A DNA stretch of 64,000 nt from Persicaria tinctoria (GCA_037127255.1 JBANSL010000019.1:18065001-18129000), one strand, 5' to 3'. Positions 44,664-58,390 are shown, counted from the stretch's first letter. Made by a program: numbers and translations. Notes: generated from the sequence alone by a model not told the origin.

Positions 44664-46948
44664 TGGGGTGACGGAAGGATCGTACCATTCGAGCCTTTTT
44701 TTCATGCTTTCCCGGAGGTCTGGAGAAAGCTGCAATCAATAAGATTTCCCTAATCCTCCCTTCCCGAAAGGAAAACTTTGAATTCTTTTTCCTTTCCACA
44801 GGGACCAGAAGATTGGATCTAGTCGTAAGAAGAATGCTTGGTATAAATAACTAACTTATTGGTCTTCGACCCCCTCGGTCACTACGAACGCTGTTGTAGG
44901 AGGAAGGCGAGTATGCAAATAAAATATAAATAAATCAAAGCAAACCAGATTCCGTCCCTTGCAAATGATTACAAGACTCCCTCCCTATGCAGCAGTGGGA
45001 AGTCAGGATCGATCCTCGAGTAAGCGTGTCAGCGGATCTTAGGTAGCTGTAAATCTCACAGATAGAATAGCAGAAAGACATAAATAACAAGACAAAAGCA
45101 AAAAAGTAAAGTAAAACACAAAACTGCTCGATATCGACAAACAGCAGAAACTTAAATTGCAAACTTCTCGAACACAGAACTAAGATTTCCAACGAAATAA
45201 ATCAATATACTAAAAGACTTCCAAAGCCAGGGTATCAACACCACAACGATAACCATGCCAAGTAACACATAAATGCATAAAAGATCATGCTTTCCATCAA
45301 ATAACTTTCATTATTAACAAATAGGAATATAGAGGCTTTCGCATAAACCCTAATTGTTATTAACCCTTTTCATATAATTAATCGAAGTTGCATTAAGATC
45401 ACTTTCGCTTCAATAACACCAACAAGGATCACCTTCAACTCTCGCAAAAGAATTATGCTCATAGGGATAGAAGATGAATTGCACAAAAAGATCGTACCTT
45501 TACCGCATCACCTTACATGGCTACCGTCGGACTTACCCCAGCCCCAGAAGTGGGTGGACTACTCGCTCTTCATCGCAATAGCAGACATCTTTGATGAAAA
45601 AGAACTAACTTGCATTAATAAACTCAAACAAACTTACAACCTCTTCTCCTTCTCTCTCTATGTAACTAATTGTCTCTGAAATTGAATGAATAAAATCCAG
45701 CCCCTAAGGCTTTATTTATAGGCTTCCAACCCTTGCTATTAATCAAGGTAAGAAATTCTATCTATATCTATATCTACTTTATCTTATAACATAAAGATAA
45801 AACATGGAATAAAAGAATTAAATCAACTACGAGTATATCTAAAGTGGATAAATCTTCCTTGGACTTGATAGATCTTGATAGATGTGGATAGAATTTGGTC
45901 TCGAAAATATCTCCATTGGATTCGGGATAGAAGCTTAACAAGAAGTCGGTTAAGCTCGGAATCCACCGCCGTGGGTCCAGTCGATATTGACTTGGTTAAG
46001 TCGATACTGACCTGTGCTTCCTCAGTTTCTCTTCAGCTAGTCGATATTGACTCCAGAGATGAAAATCGAGTTGATTTGTACTCGATATCGAGTTGAGTTA
46101 CTCGATATTGACTAGCATGTCTCAGCTCCAGCTTTCTTGACTCGATTCCAAGATGTTGACTCGATATGGGGCACTCGATATTGACTTGGTTAAGTCGATA
46201 TCGACAATTGTTCTTCAGCTTTGTCGATTCTGGCCAACTCTGAGTCAATTTGGAGAATTTCGACCTAAATCTGGTCGATATTGAGTGTGCTTGGTCGATA
46301 TCGACCAGTCTTCTTAGCATCCTGCTCTGTTCTTGAAACGCACTTTCCTGAGTCCTAGTTCATCGGATTGACGCATATGACCATGCGTTGGAAAGCTCTT
46401 TTCGAGGGCTACGACTCTCATGCAGACATCAAAGCTTGATTCAGAATGATGAATAGTGAAAAATGCCCTTTTCTCCAGCTGCACCATCCTTAGCTTCTTC
46501 ATGACTTTCCTTTAAGCGCCAAAGTGCCTTCGATTTCTGCGAAATATAACAAAAACTTGTGTAGACTCCATAATTTGGCAAATAAGTGTAAACTACATAG
46601 ATTATGTATTATTCTAACCAAAATGCATTCAATGTATGCAGAAAACGATATAAAAGTTACTGTAAAACATGGCAGATTCAGCTCACAACAAACGCCCCCC
46701 GATCGGTGCAATGGGATGTGTCTATTTATTTATCTCTTGACTTGAAATGGGAGCAGGTTTGAAAAAGGATCTTAGAGTGCCTAGGGTTGGGCCAGGAGGG
46801 TCCCTTAACGCCTTTTTTTTCTTCCCATCGGGGTTATTTCACAAAGACTTGTCGTGGTAAGAAGAAAGAAGGAGCGAACAAGCACACTTGGAGAGCGCAG
46901 TACAATGGATAGTTGTATGCTGCGTTCGGGAAGGATGAATCGCTCTCG
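44664..46948 (+). pseudogene. Plastid trnI-GAU intron fragment, split by a solo LTR
   Basis: 44664-44891 and 46691-46948 together match the group II intron of plastid trnI-GAU (GGGGTGACGGAAGGATCGTA; GAAGAATGCTTGGTATAAAT; GCTGCGTTCGGGAAGGATGA), recognised from memory of plastid inverted-repeat sequence. The tRNA exons are absent. The two halves are separated by a solo LTR with target duplication AACGC. Confidence 0.85.
44892..46690 (-). mobile_element. Solo LTR (1.8-kb family) inside plastid-derived DNA
   Basis: 1799 bp. Minus strand runs TGTTGTGAGC to CCTACAACA, flanked by perfect duplications AACGC (44887-44891 and 46691-46695). TATA box (minus) at 45712-45721. Palindrome pairs at 45981/46001, 46082/46102, 46175/46195 and 46275/46295; steps 101, 93 and 100 mirror exactly those of the 17.9-kb solo LTR. 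Many CpGs have decayed (GATATTGA). Confidence 0.95.
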
Positions 46949-47014
46949 ACACCTCCCCCACTCCCCTATTCCCGCAAGTCGATTCGATAAAAATGAAAAA
47001 CCCCTGAACGTTCA

Positions 47015-47121
47015 CATGTTTCTAGCGATTCACATGGCATCATCAAATGATACAAGTCTTGGATAAGAATCTACAACGCACTAGAACGCCCTTGTTGACG
47101 ATCCTTTACTCCGACAGCATC
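47015..47121 (-). pseudogene. rps12: Plastid rps12 exon/intron fragment
   Basis: Minus strand encodes D-A-V-G-V-K-D-R-Q-Q-G-R-S and then runs into GTGCGTTGTAGATTCTTATC, the exon 2/intron junction region of plastid rps12. It is opposite in orientation and non-adjacent in plastid order to psaA, so the block is a mosaic. Confidence 0.85.
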
Positions 47122-47236
47122 ATCACACCAGCGATGCATGCTGAATTATAAGCTCTTTAATGGAGAAATGTAGAGAGAGGTATAGAGAGAAAAGGCTTTG
47201 GATGGGTGACAGTGATGGGCAATTAATGCCCTGTTG

Positions 47237-47271
<35 letters not shown>

Positions 47272-47807
47272 GTGCAGCAGGTGAGGTAACCGGGAGCTTT
47301 TAGGGGGGGTTAGATTTTGCAATTTTTATGAATAGTGGATAGGGAGTGCAAAGGGAATCGGGTATCAGGTATGTGGGTTACTTTTAAAAATGCCCCTTTT
47401 AAGACATTAAGTTAACTATATCCGTGATTTGACCTAATATATAATAATAAAGAATTTATTTTAAACATTTCAAATTGGATAACATGCTCAAATTATGTTC
47501 TTTATTTTTTATAGACGGGTATTATGAAAATCAAAGTTATTATTCAATGCGATAATCAATACATTTTGAAGAAATATGTAATACTTACATGTCCTTCATC
47601 ATCTATGATGTATAAGCAATGACTATTATTAATTAATTCTTTTTAATCTTTTATGGAATATACAAAATTTAGTTTTGTATTGATCACTCTTTTTATATAA
47701 AAGAAAAAATAAGTTGGTTTTGCCTTCAATGTCAATCATATATTGTGTTATAAGTAATTATTACATATTTATAAATTAATAAACTACAAAATATTGCACA
47801 ACAAGGT
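47122..47807. other. Unassigned AT-rich flank with (CT)n
   Basis: (CT)n at 47238-47269. No coding sequence or known repeat recognised. Confidence 0.6.
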
Positions 47808-47919
47808 GCGGAATTTTTGCCAAATACCCCTGAGGTTAAGGCTAATTTGCATAGTGTACAAAACTTTGACATATTTTGCCAGATGCCCCTGAGGTTCTCT
47901 TTTTTTTTTCACCAAATAC

Positions 47920-48348
47920 TAGAGCCGGCAATCGGGCGGGTTGGGTCGGGTTCGGGTTCAGTTAGTTTGGTTTTGGGTCATTTGGGTTTCGGGTAATATG
48001 TAATAATTTGGTCATTCGGTTGGGTCGGGTTTTGGTTTCGGTTGTATCGGGTTTCGGTTGTATCGGGTTTCGGTTGTCTCGGGTTTCGGTTATTTCGGAT
48101 CTGGATTGTCTCAAGTTTTCATTATTTCAATATTAATTTTATAAAATTTACTAGAATGTATCTTGAAGTTCAGGTTATTTCGGATTTCGGTTATAATGGG
48201 TTCGGGTCTTAATGGGTTTCAGTTGAATTGGGTTCGGTTCATTCGAATTTCGAGTCCAAAATGTACAGGTTGAGTCGGAGTTTAGAACAATCGGTTCTGA
48301 GTCGACCGGGTCAGGTTTTTGGGTTCAGGTCGGTTTTTGCCAACTCTA
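47920..48348. mobile_element. hAT-type MITE
   Basis: 429 bp with inverted ends TAGAGCCGGCAA and TAGAGTTGGCAA and a perfect 8-bp duplication CCAAATAC (47912-47919 and 48349-48356), the hAT signature. The interior is GGGTTTCGGTTGTATC-type tandem sequence. It sits inside the left inverted end of the host transposon. Confidence 0.95.
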
Positions 48349-49076
48349 CCAAATACCCCTGAGGTTTTCGTTTTTCGCCAATGCCCCTCTGTCGAATTTG
48401 TTTAATGTTTTTTATTGAAAATAAAAAGAAAAGAAAATATTATTTCATTATTATTTTTCTAAGGTATTATTTGCACAATATTAGTTGATTATGATAACTA
48501 AATTATCTAATATTATTTACACAATACCATTTCATAAAACATTTTTTAACCAATAGAATTAATTCCCCTTTTTTTTATAAAGTTAAAATTTATTATACAA
48601 TATTATTTCATTGTGTATTAATTACACAATATCATTTCATGCTATTTGTTTAACAATGAGATTAATTCAAAACTTTTTTTTATAAAAAAACACATAGTTC
48701 CAAATATACCAATTTTCCCCCCAAAGCAACTAATCACTCTCTTTGTGGGTGTATAATGAAAACTATTTATATGTATATATAATAATCTTAATTTTTGGAA
48801 TTTCACACAATCAACCCAATCTACACAAATTTTCAAATAATAAAATTTTAAAACATTTTTTGAACCAATGAGATTGTTAAATGAGAAATATTTTTGCTTA
48901 GATAACATAATCATTTTAATTTCACAATTTCCTCCCAATCAACTAAATCTTGAAAAAAAAAAATCAAACTAATGAAATTTTGTACACATTTCTTTAATCA
49001 ATCTAGTTATATCTAAATATTAATTAATAAGCATTTTTTATTAGGTGTTATAACCACATTTATTTTAGGATTATAA

Positions 49077-49600
49077 CACTAATAGAAAAAGCGGCCCTTT
49101 TGGCGTTTTCTATGACCATTTTAGACGTTTTTAATTGTCAGCAAAAAATTTCCCGACGTTTTCAGAAAGCGTCGCCAATGTCAAAGCCGCAAATGGCCGA
49201 CGTTTTTAAACGTGGAAATCTTCGACGTTATAAATCGTCAATGATCATGTTGGCGACTTTTTCTTTTTCACCTCCCCCGCCCTTTAATCATTAGATACCG
49301 CCTTTTTCTTGACGTAGAAAATCGTCGGAAATTAATTTGGCGCCAAAAATGAAATTTTAGTGACATAAAAAAATGTCAAGAATATTTTCTTTGCCGCCAC
49401 ATCACACAACTTTTAGTGACAGATTTAAACATCGAGAATGTCTTGACGTTTAAAAACGTCAAAAATATTTTCGTTGGCACCAAATTTCAAAAACTTTACG
49501 CCCTATAAAAACGTCAAGAACGAGATGTATAAACATAACACGAAAGCATTATTTTGACCTATAAAAACGTCAAGAATTATTTTATTCAAAATTTTGAAAT
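49077..49600. repeat. CACTA terminal and subterminal repeats (left)
   Basis: After the CACTA end come repeated palindromic motifs such as GACGTTTTTAAACGTGG, TTGACGTTTAAAAACGTCAA and TATAAAAACGTCAAGAA (twice). In En/Spm elements such motifs bind the TnpA-type protein; here that is inference. Confidence 0.85.
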
Positions 49601-50410
49601 ACCAATACTAAAAAAAGAGCCAAGAGCAACCTTTTGTAGCAATACCACTCTTAAAAAAACACATCGACAGTGATTCTCATTCATTCACAAATGTAAAATA
49701 TGCTTCTCATTCATTCAGATCATCAAAACAAAACAAGCATGATTCCTAATATTGTCTATTTATATCAAAACACAAATGTAATTGAGAATATCTAGCCATA
49801 ATAAAAAGTAGGTTAACGTAATTCACAATATTGCTAACTAGTGCATAAACCAATTCCTCCAAAAAATCAAACTAAGCTTATACGATTTGATGTCTCACAA
49901 AATCAAAGTGAACTAGTTATAATCCATCTAGTTTGCCGAGCTTGAGAAGTGTAAATTGTACATTCCATTACGAACGCTTGTCCATTCCATTACGAACACT
50001 ATCACCGGTTGATGCAGAAGCAACCTAAACAAATAAAAGGCCAAAAAATTAACATAAGCAAGTTAGCAAAGATTCATGTACTAATTTCAGTGAACAACAA
50101 CAAGGGCTGACCACAACTTTCAAGGGGCAAATCATTTCCCAACTCACTACATCCATATGTTATTTCTAAATAGAATTTGGACTTAAAAAAGATAGGCAAC
50201 AACTCACCTCCAAAAGCATCAGATATAGAACCTAAACTGACTGCATAAAGCAGATTGGGCAGCAACAATCCATCACATTTATAAAAAAAAACCTCAATAG
50301 AATTACCTAATCAAATGCTAGTTTCCTACACACTACTATTCTTGCAAGTCTTTATATGAAAGATCATAAGTGGAAAAATAAATGAATCAAATGTAATGGT
50401 CAATTCAGAC

Positions 50411-51760
50411 TTACCTCAGAATTATCCCCGCGTAAAGCAGATTGGGCAGCAGCAAAGAACTCATCTGACACCTTCCCAGAACGAAGGGCATATCAAGTGT
50501 TTTTAACAAGATTTGATTACTTTGATCCGCCCTTGCATGAAGCTTTTGGTTTTCTTTCTCCATATTTGCCACCTTTGCTTTCATGTTTTCCAATTCTATC
50601 GAACGGTTAGGTATAGTTGTAGAGTCACATCTTATTTTCCTCAACATACCTTGCACTCCAAAAATAGCACTTTGCTTGACTCCAAACCCAAAGCCGACTG
50701 GTCTTTTAGGATGCTCATCCGCATAAATCAGCTTATCAAATACTTCATTCTCAATCTCGGTGCGAGACTTTGAAGGTGAGGAATTCTGGACAAGTTCTTC
50801 AACACTTTGATGTGCTTGTTCCTAGTTTCAAAGGAAAAAAATTAAGACAAGTACATTTTTTCAATAACAGAATAAACAAAGAGAATAAAAATGAATGTAA
50901 GGCATGCATGCATAAAGAGTACTATGTACCAATACGTCTGCAGATTTTGTGTTTTCAACAAATCCCCCTCCGACTTTTGAATGAGTAAATTTAAAAAATT
51001 CTAAATGACTAGGCTGTTTTCCAGTAGTTTGGACCTGAAAAAAAATGGAATTATTAAACACATTGAAGACATTACATCAACGTAACTAGAAAAAAAACAT
51101 CAATATAAAAAAGAAAGAAATTATACATAATCGGCTCGCTTATTAGCATAACTTGTGGAACCAGTAGTATGCACATGTGTTTGGGTTGCCCGTGCCTTTT
51201 TACCACATTGAGACCTCTTCTGCAATAATTTTTAAGTGTCATTAAATAAACATATAAGACAAGGAAGCTTGAATTTGTTTTTTACAACTTTAATATCTTT
51301 AATATTCTTAAGTACTAACCTTGCCCTTTTCCGAAAACCAATACTCAATCAAACGCATCCAACTATCTAGTGTGTGTCCATGAGGTACATCCTTAGTAAT
51401 TGCTTCCTTTGACCTCTTTGTTGGATTGAATTTCTGACGCTTCAATTCATATCTGTAATTCTTCCAGTGCGTGCCAACCCGCATGAGAATTGCTCGATTA
51501 AATGCATCTCCATCTGGGATGACAAATTTTGCCTTGCAACAAAGATAAATGTATAATTAACCATATGAATAATATACATGCACAGGTAATGTATTCAAAA
51601 GAATACTTACTCGAACAATTTTCACAATCTCAACTTTATATTGCTTGTTCACCTTAGGCCAACTAATTTCTCCAATAGGGCAAAATCTCTCTGTTCTTGC
51701 CAAATAAGCAAGATACTTAACTAGAACAGAACCACCCTTTCAGATCGGCTGATTTAACTC
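50411..51760 (-). pseudogene. CACTA second protein (plant transposase Ptta/En/Spm type)
   Basis: Several minus-strand exons. About 51740-51600 has EISWPKVNKQYKVEIVKIV. About 51530-51320 has HWKNYRYELKRQKFNP and HGHTLDSWMRLIEYWFSEKG. About 51040-50930 has HLEFFKFTHSK with GGFVENTKSADVL. About 50820-50430 has SRTEIENEVFDKLIYADEHP, then a coiled coil (ELENMKAKVANMEKENQKLH). This order matches the family usually encoded beside tnp2. Exon joins are my estimate; I did not verify that all are in frame. Confidence 0.72.
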
Positions 51761-52171
51761 ATTAAAATGAACAAAACATAAATTGTACACATGAGGATAC
51801 CTTCTGATTTTTACAAAACAGAAGTTAACTTCTGATTTCTGCGGAGTTCAAGTAAAAATCAGAACATAACAAGGTAAAAAGCTCATAATCTTGTACAAAA
51901 CAGAAATTACCTTCTGATTTTTACTTGATGGTACTAAGAACCAATTACTACCTTTTGATTTTTACTTCATTTAACAAGTAAAAAAGTATATGTCTGCGCA
52001 TTATCACTAATAAAATTAGATTAAAAGAAAATCATTGCTATGTAAAAGCATATTATCACTAATAAAATCATTTCTTTATTTATGTAAAAAAGAATTAAAA
52101 TAGAAACAAATAACAATGTCCAATACAATAAAAATAACTAAGGGATAATATTGCCTAAATCAAACATATGT

Positions 52172-55100
52172 CTACGCATTGCCTAAATCAAACAAATCTC
52201 TAGACTTTGTGTGAATGACATGAAACCATCCTTTTTTTAACTCATCTTCAACATAGAAAACTTGCTTAGCTTGAGATGACAAAATGAAGGGGTCATCTTC
52301 CAATAATCTACCCGTCTGTATCAACTTTGCAAAGTTAACACAAACACCTCCATTGCCATATATCCTCAAGCCTCGGTTTATATCAACCCATTCACACCGG
52401 AAGACAACAACTTTATATTCTCCATAATAAGATAACTCGTATACATCTTTCACTTTCCCATAATACGCTTGTCAATCTGCTTCGACCATAACTTCAGAAT
52501 TTTGTGTCTTCCGAAATGCTTCTCGATCAATAGTTTGAAACTTATAGCCATTGATCGTAAAGGTTTTGAATCGGTTTGCATATTGATTCAAGCCACCTGC
52601 TAATGACTTTCTCAATTTTCCCTCTTCGGTGCTCGCATCTATAGTGTGCACCTACTAAATTAGTAAGAAAGACAATTATAGTCGAATATTGATAGAAAAC
52701 CATGCATTTTGCAATGTCACTACAAGCTAAATAACCTGATATTGAAGCCAATCTGAAAACTCATTTACAATCCACTCATTCTGAATGCCTTCATCAACTG
52801 TAACTAGTGGATTTTGTTGTTGCTTCCGATGAATGAATTCACTCCATGTGATGGAAAACAGTTAGAGTTCTTTGTACAAATTCTATGTCATTAAGGAGGT
52901 AATGATTATTTTATAAAAACTTACGATTTCAAATCAATTATTTCATCGGAATGTAGTAAAACATAACGATGTGCTTGTTTTAAACTCCTTGTGTCAAGAC
53001 GAACCCGCTTTATCATTCCAAGTACTCGACCACCAGAGTTAAACAAATATGTATTCATATTTTCTACAGAATCATCATTCCTTCCAGACTTGTTGAAGAT
53101 TGTACCAACACCTTCCAAGTATCTCGAACAAAAGATGGTTGTCTCTTCTAGAAGATATCCTTCAGCAATAGATCCTTCTGGTTGTGCTTTGTTGGTCACA
53201 TAGGACTTTAAATGGGCCAAATACCTTCTCAAAAATATTTATGTTAATAAATAGTAGTTAGTAAGATCCATTAATGATTATGTTAGATTAAGGACAATGA
53301 TAGAAATTAACCTTTCAATAGGATACATCCATCTATAGTGAACTGGTCCACCAAGCTTTGCCTCGTCTACTAAGTGGATTAACAAGTGAACCATGATTGT
53401 GCAAAATGTTGGAAGGAACTCTTTTTCCAATTCACAAAGAGTCAAAGCTATCCTCTCTTGAGCAGCATCTAGTTTTTCTAGATCGAGAGTTATAGAGCAC
53501 AAATACTTGAAAAATGAAGACAAGTCTGAAAGCACATCAATCACTCTGGTAGAATTGGACGCACGTAAAGCTACACGAAGGATATCTTGCATCAGTACAT
53601 GATTGTCATGACTTTTAAGGCCAATCAGTTTCCGCTGTTTGATGTTCACACAACGAGAAAGATTGGATCCATATCCATCAGGAACCCTAAGCTTCTACAG
53701 AACTCGTAAGAACCGTTGCTTTTCTTCTAGTGACATAGTGTATGAAGCAAGAGGCATGATTGGATCTCTACAAGGACGAGGTTGAAGCCAAAGGTGGGGC
53801 CTTAACCCTAATTCTTGAATAGCTTTTCTAGCATTAACATCATCCCTGCTTTTGTCCATGTCAAGAAGAGTTCCTAACAGAATATCACACACATTTTTTT
53901 CTATGTGCATAACATCTAAGTTATGTCTTAAAAGGTTATGCTCCCAATAAGGCAAGTAAAAAAATATGCTCTTCTTGTTCCAGAGAACATTGTCATCCTC
54001 AGCATCTCCTTCATTCGATGGACCAACATCTCGCCTTGCTCTCTTTTTCTTTTTCTTTGAGAGGTTCTTTGACTTTCCATATACATAATTGGTACCTGCT
54101 TGCTCCCTTAAAATTTTTGTCCCAGAAGCAGGAATCGGCGTATGATCATATTCATAGTCCCATCAAATAGACTAGCTTCCGCTCGATAAGGGTGATCAGC
54201 CGATAACCATTATCAGTGTCCACCATAACTAATTTTACCCCCAAATCTAAATGAATGAGTTGAGTCTGTACATATGGGGCAAGCATTATAACCTCGAGTA
54301 CTCCAACCAGATAACATACCATACGCAGGAAAGTCATTGATAGTTCCCATTAAAGCCGCACGCAATTTAAACCATTCTTTAGCATAACCATCAAACACTT
54401 TGACACCTTTCCACAACACTTCCAGCTCATGCAGTAGGGGTTGCAAGTACACATCAATGTCATTGCCGGGACTAGATTTTCCAGGAATAATCATTGAAAG
54501 GATAAATGATGATGGTTTCATAACTAACCATGGTGGAAAGTTATTAGGAATCAACACAACTGGCCATGTGTTGTAATTAGTATTCATGAGACGGTACGGA
54601 TTGTAGCCATCACTAGCAAGAGCAAGCCTTACATTACGAGGCTCGGAGGAAAATTCAGGATACATTGCATCAAATTTTATCCATGACAAAGCATCTGCTA
54701 GATGGCGTAGCTTCCCATCCTTATCACGATCTTTATGATGCCATATCATGTTTTTAGCTGTCGTAGGTGACATGTAAATCCTTCTTAATCGCGGAATTAG
54801 AGGAAAATAACGCATCACCTTAGCTGGTTCCCCCTTCTTAACGATGACATCATCATCCATCGTATTATCCTCATTTCCTTTACCCGTCTTCCACCTAGAG
54901 GTACTACAAACTGGACAGCGATCTAACTCTGAATAATCACCCCAATACAAAATACAGTTGTTAGGGCATGCTGCAATTTTTTCATATCCAAGTCCCAAGT
55001 CTTTTATCATTTTCTTGCCTTCATAATAAGATAGTGAAAACTCCATGATTTGTGGAAAGGCATCAATTAGCAATGTGAGCAACATATTGAAAGACTCGAT

Positions 55101-55690
55101 GCTCCAATGATGCATAGATTTGAGATGGAACAACTTCAAAAGAAATGATAACTTTAAAAACGATGTGCATCCTACATAGAGTTCCTCGGTAGAAGCTTTC
55201 AATAACCTCTCATACTGAGCATTTCCCTCATCGGCATTTAAGATAGGTGATTGATCCGCCTCTTCAAAAGAAACCTTTTCGGAGAGGTTAGGTTCAATAG
55301 GCACATCACTGAATTCTTGCCAATCGTTTGCTTGTTCTCCAGAGAAATCATTTTGATTAAAAGAGGGATGAGGAATGTTAGGGCAAAAGGCTGCACTTAA
55401 TAACCCTGCCATATCATCTTGACCAACCATCGGAGCGTTATCACTAACTGTTGCTTCACTACTGCTTGGTAAATGATGTCCCAAAATACGTGGAACTATA
55501 TCCTCTTTCCCGTGATGAATCCAATTCTTATAAGATGGGTAAAACCCTTTGGACAAAAGATGATTCTCTACTTCTTCTACAACCAACCACTTACCCACCT
55601 TACATTGTTTGCAAGGACATCGAGTTCTACCTTCTACAAGGTTTTCCTTAGCCAATTCTATGAACTTGACAACTCCATTTAAATAATCTT
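52172..55690 (-). pseudogene. CACTA transposase, tnp2 family
   Basis: N-terminal transposase-associated zinc domain (TRCPCKQCKVGKW, H-L-L-S-K-G-F) at about 55640-55500. The tnp2 core is at about 55100-54215: CILYWGDYSELDRCPVC, LALASDGYNPYRLMN, GNDIDVYLQPLLHELEVLWK and GWSTRGYNACPIC. The frame then shifts near 54213; the next part has LPYWEHNLLRHNLDVMHIEK and a stop at 53695. The DUF4218-like domain is at 53649-53278 and a DUF4216-like domain at 52453-52172. Overall length and order match full tnp2 proteins, so the gene is nearly complete but disabled by at least one frameshift and one stop. The first codon is unclear because an upstream exon is likely. Confidence 0.88.
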
Positions 55691-57640
55691 CATGATTATT
55701 AGTTCAATCCAACTTGTATCCATACCTACAAGATGTGTGTGTGTGAATATTATGATCTAGCCTAACTACCACCCAAAAAATACATACACATGTTATAAAG
55801 TAATCTCATATATAGTCCAACTACCTACGTGAAATATTATAACAATAAAACAAATACTATGGCATGCAGTAGAAACAAAAAATAGAAGAAAAATCTAAAA
55901 AAAAAACGAAAGCACGTACTTGCTAACTTAATTAACGAAAAAAAAAACAAATAATCTAAACTCACTTGAACCACATTATAACAAACAGTTTATAATTGAA
56001 GAAACTTAATACTGATTTACCAATAGATTTATTATAAACTATGATAAAGATAAAAAAAAAACATACCTTTCTTTCCTTGAGTGTCAAATGGAAGAAATCA
56101 GCGATTCGTTGTGGGTCTTGCTAAAAAATAAGGGAATATCTGCAAACTCCAAAGAAAAAAATGCCTAAGGTTTCGATTATTCAAATACCTCATCAAAGCA
56201 AATTACCAAAACAGTTTTAAGGAAGAATCATGTACCAGAACATTATTTAAATGGAGTAGGTATATACTTGAGATATATACTTGAAAGGACAATCTATTAT
56301 CTCAAAATCTAGTCTAGATATATACTTGAGATATGGTGCTTTTTACCAACTCATGCTAAGCAACAGAACATTAAGATTTGTAAAATAAATGCAATCTCTA
56401 GAATTCTTTTAGTATTTGTTATACTTCCTACATATGTTTAATAATTTCCCTTCTACCAGAGGTTTTCGGTGCTTGTCCAGACCTTAATCTATTGTTCTGT
56501 CTGAATTGAGATTACTGTAAAAAAAAAATCAGCTTTTAGTTTATACTGAAGTTCAGACTACGAAGAGTTTCCAAAATATTCATAGACCTTGAGCTGCATC
56601 AGAATATTTATATTTTATAACCCTTCTAACTATATCTAACATCTTCACAGATTACTCATTATTAAATTGAATACCAAACAACTAACTACACTCCTACAAT
56701 TTACAATCTAGCAAAACATTTTGAACAAATCAAGACACAGTTTAAGAAATTATGCAGTTTAAGAAATTATGCAGAATATCCATCCATTAATAGTTCAGAC
56801 TACGAAGAGTTTCCAAAATGTGTCTTGATTTTGAACAAATCAAGACACATTTTGAACAAATCAAGACTCAGAATGTGAAATATTTCACATTCTGAGTCTG
56901 AATTACGGCTCTCTAAACACCCAAGATATATATTGTCATGTACGCTATTTACAGAGTTAACATTGATATTTCTCATGATAGGTGCATAATGATCACTAAA
57001 TTCGGGTAAAATTGAGAGTTTAGAATTTCAAAGGAACCAAATTTATGATTTTTCGAAAGCCTAATAGCAAACCAAAATTGAGAAGGGGTGAAACAAATTA
57101 TACCCGCAATTACAAGACCTGGCGAAAGTTTGAACGAGTAATCAGTGATCTCTTACGAACCGCCGGCTTCAAGTTCCACCACCAAGCAATCGTCTTCAAC
57201 AATATCTAACTCTGAAGAACTGAAATCGTGGTGCAAAAGACTGAATTCGTAACTCACAGCACGAGAAATCAAGCACCAAGCAACCGTCTTCAACAATCCA
57301 ACTGCGAAGAACTGAAATCGCAACTCAAAGAGCAAACTTCGTAACCCCCATAGCCGATTTAGGGTTGATGCTTGGCGAATTAGGCGAACGGGGGTCTGAA
57401 ATTTCAAAGAAAAAAAAAGGGTTTTTTGATCGGGTTGTATTTGGGTGAAAAGTGAAAACGTCAGGCGTGGGAGGGAATTGTGATTTTCGTTCTTTCCTTA
57501 TTCTAATTAAAATTCATACTCAAAATTTTGGGGATTTACCAAGGGTGGGCCTGTATCCACCCCTTATACTTATAATTTCAGAATCAATGTCTTCAGAAAA
57601 AATTGAGCCACGTGTCCTCCTCTCTGAGCAAAAATAAAAA
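55691..57640. other. CACTA non-coding region upstream of tnp2
   Basis: AT-rich, no supported gene. It has duplicated segments (GACTACGAAGAGTTTCCAAA at about 56558 and 56797) and a perfect palindrome at 56864-56899. The open frame at 57407-57153 contains an internally repeated segment and has no recognised domain. Probably the tnp2 5' leader or intron. Confidence 0.55.
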
Positions 57641-58390
57641 GCAGTTTTCAGTATCTCACCCACCCCACGTTCTCTCTTTAACCATTTGCTCTCTCTCCTC
57701 TTTGAGCGTCGGCACTCAGTTTATGGATTGCTCCTAATACCAATCAGTTTCCTATCCATTACTCTACCTTTTTCAAAGAGGATGAAGAACCGACCAAAGA
57801 GCGTTGCTCCACCATCAATGATTCCAACAAATCTCCCATGTCATGCGCCGCCATCTCTCGCCCAGTTGGAGCCTCACCGGAAATCTTCACCACCGGGTAA
57901 TATCGATCTCTTCTACCGTCGTTAATCTCCTCCGTAGGCAAAGTTTTGATTTCATGGATTTTGCATTTTCTTATCCCCTTCTTTATTTGTTATAGCCTGA
58001 TGTCGACGCAGGGTGAGAGAACCGACCAAGGTTGCGAGAGATGCCCTAGACGATGGCTAGAGGATTCAAAGTAACATCTGCACCTATTCATGACTCGGAG
58101 GCGGCACTGATTGAACTACATTGCTAAGTATGTAATTGAATTTGTTTTGATGTTTTTAATTAGGGTTTTGTTGGTTGTTATTGGGGATTTTGATTTCAAT
58201 CAAGTATTTTGCGAAAATTAGGGTTTGATTTGGTTGAAATTAAGGATTTCGAATTCAAGCTAAAGCATTTTTGGGACATTTGGGGTTTGGTTTGGTTCCA
58301 TTTGAGTTTTCATTTAGAATTTTCTTAACAAGTTTAGTTCACCTACACTTTTGCGGTCTCGGCTTTTGGGGCAGATTAGTGCGAGAAGAT
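57641..58390 (+). other. Possible captured 5' gene end inside CACTA
   Basis: CT-rich leader-like sequence (57650-57720), an open frame at 57686-57925 and T/G-rich intron-like sequence afterwards. It looks like the start of a transcribed plant gene, but I cannot name it. Confidence 0.35.

Noticed and set aside
44477..44671. Functional psaA gene
   Set aside because: Only about 40 codons, no start, joined to intron sequence of another plastid gene.
44664..46948. A tRNA-Ile gene
   Set aside because: Only intron sequence of trnI-GAU is present; neither exon is seen.
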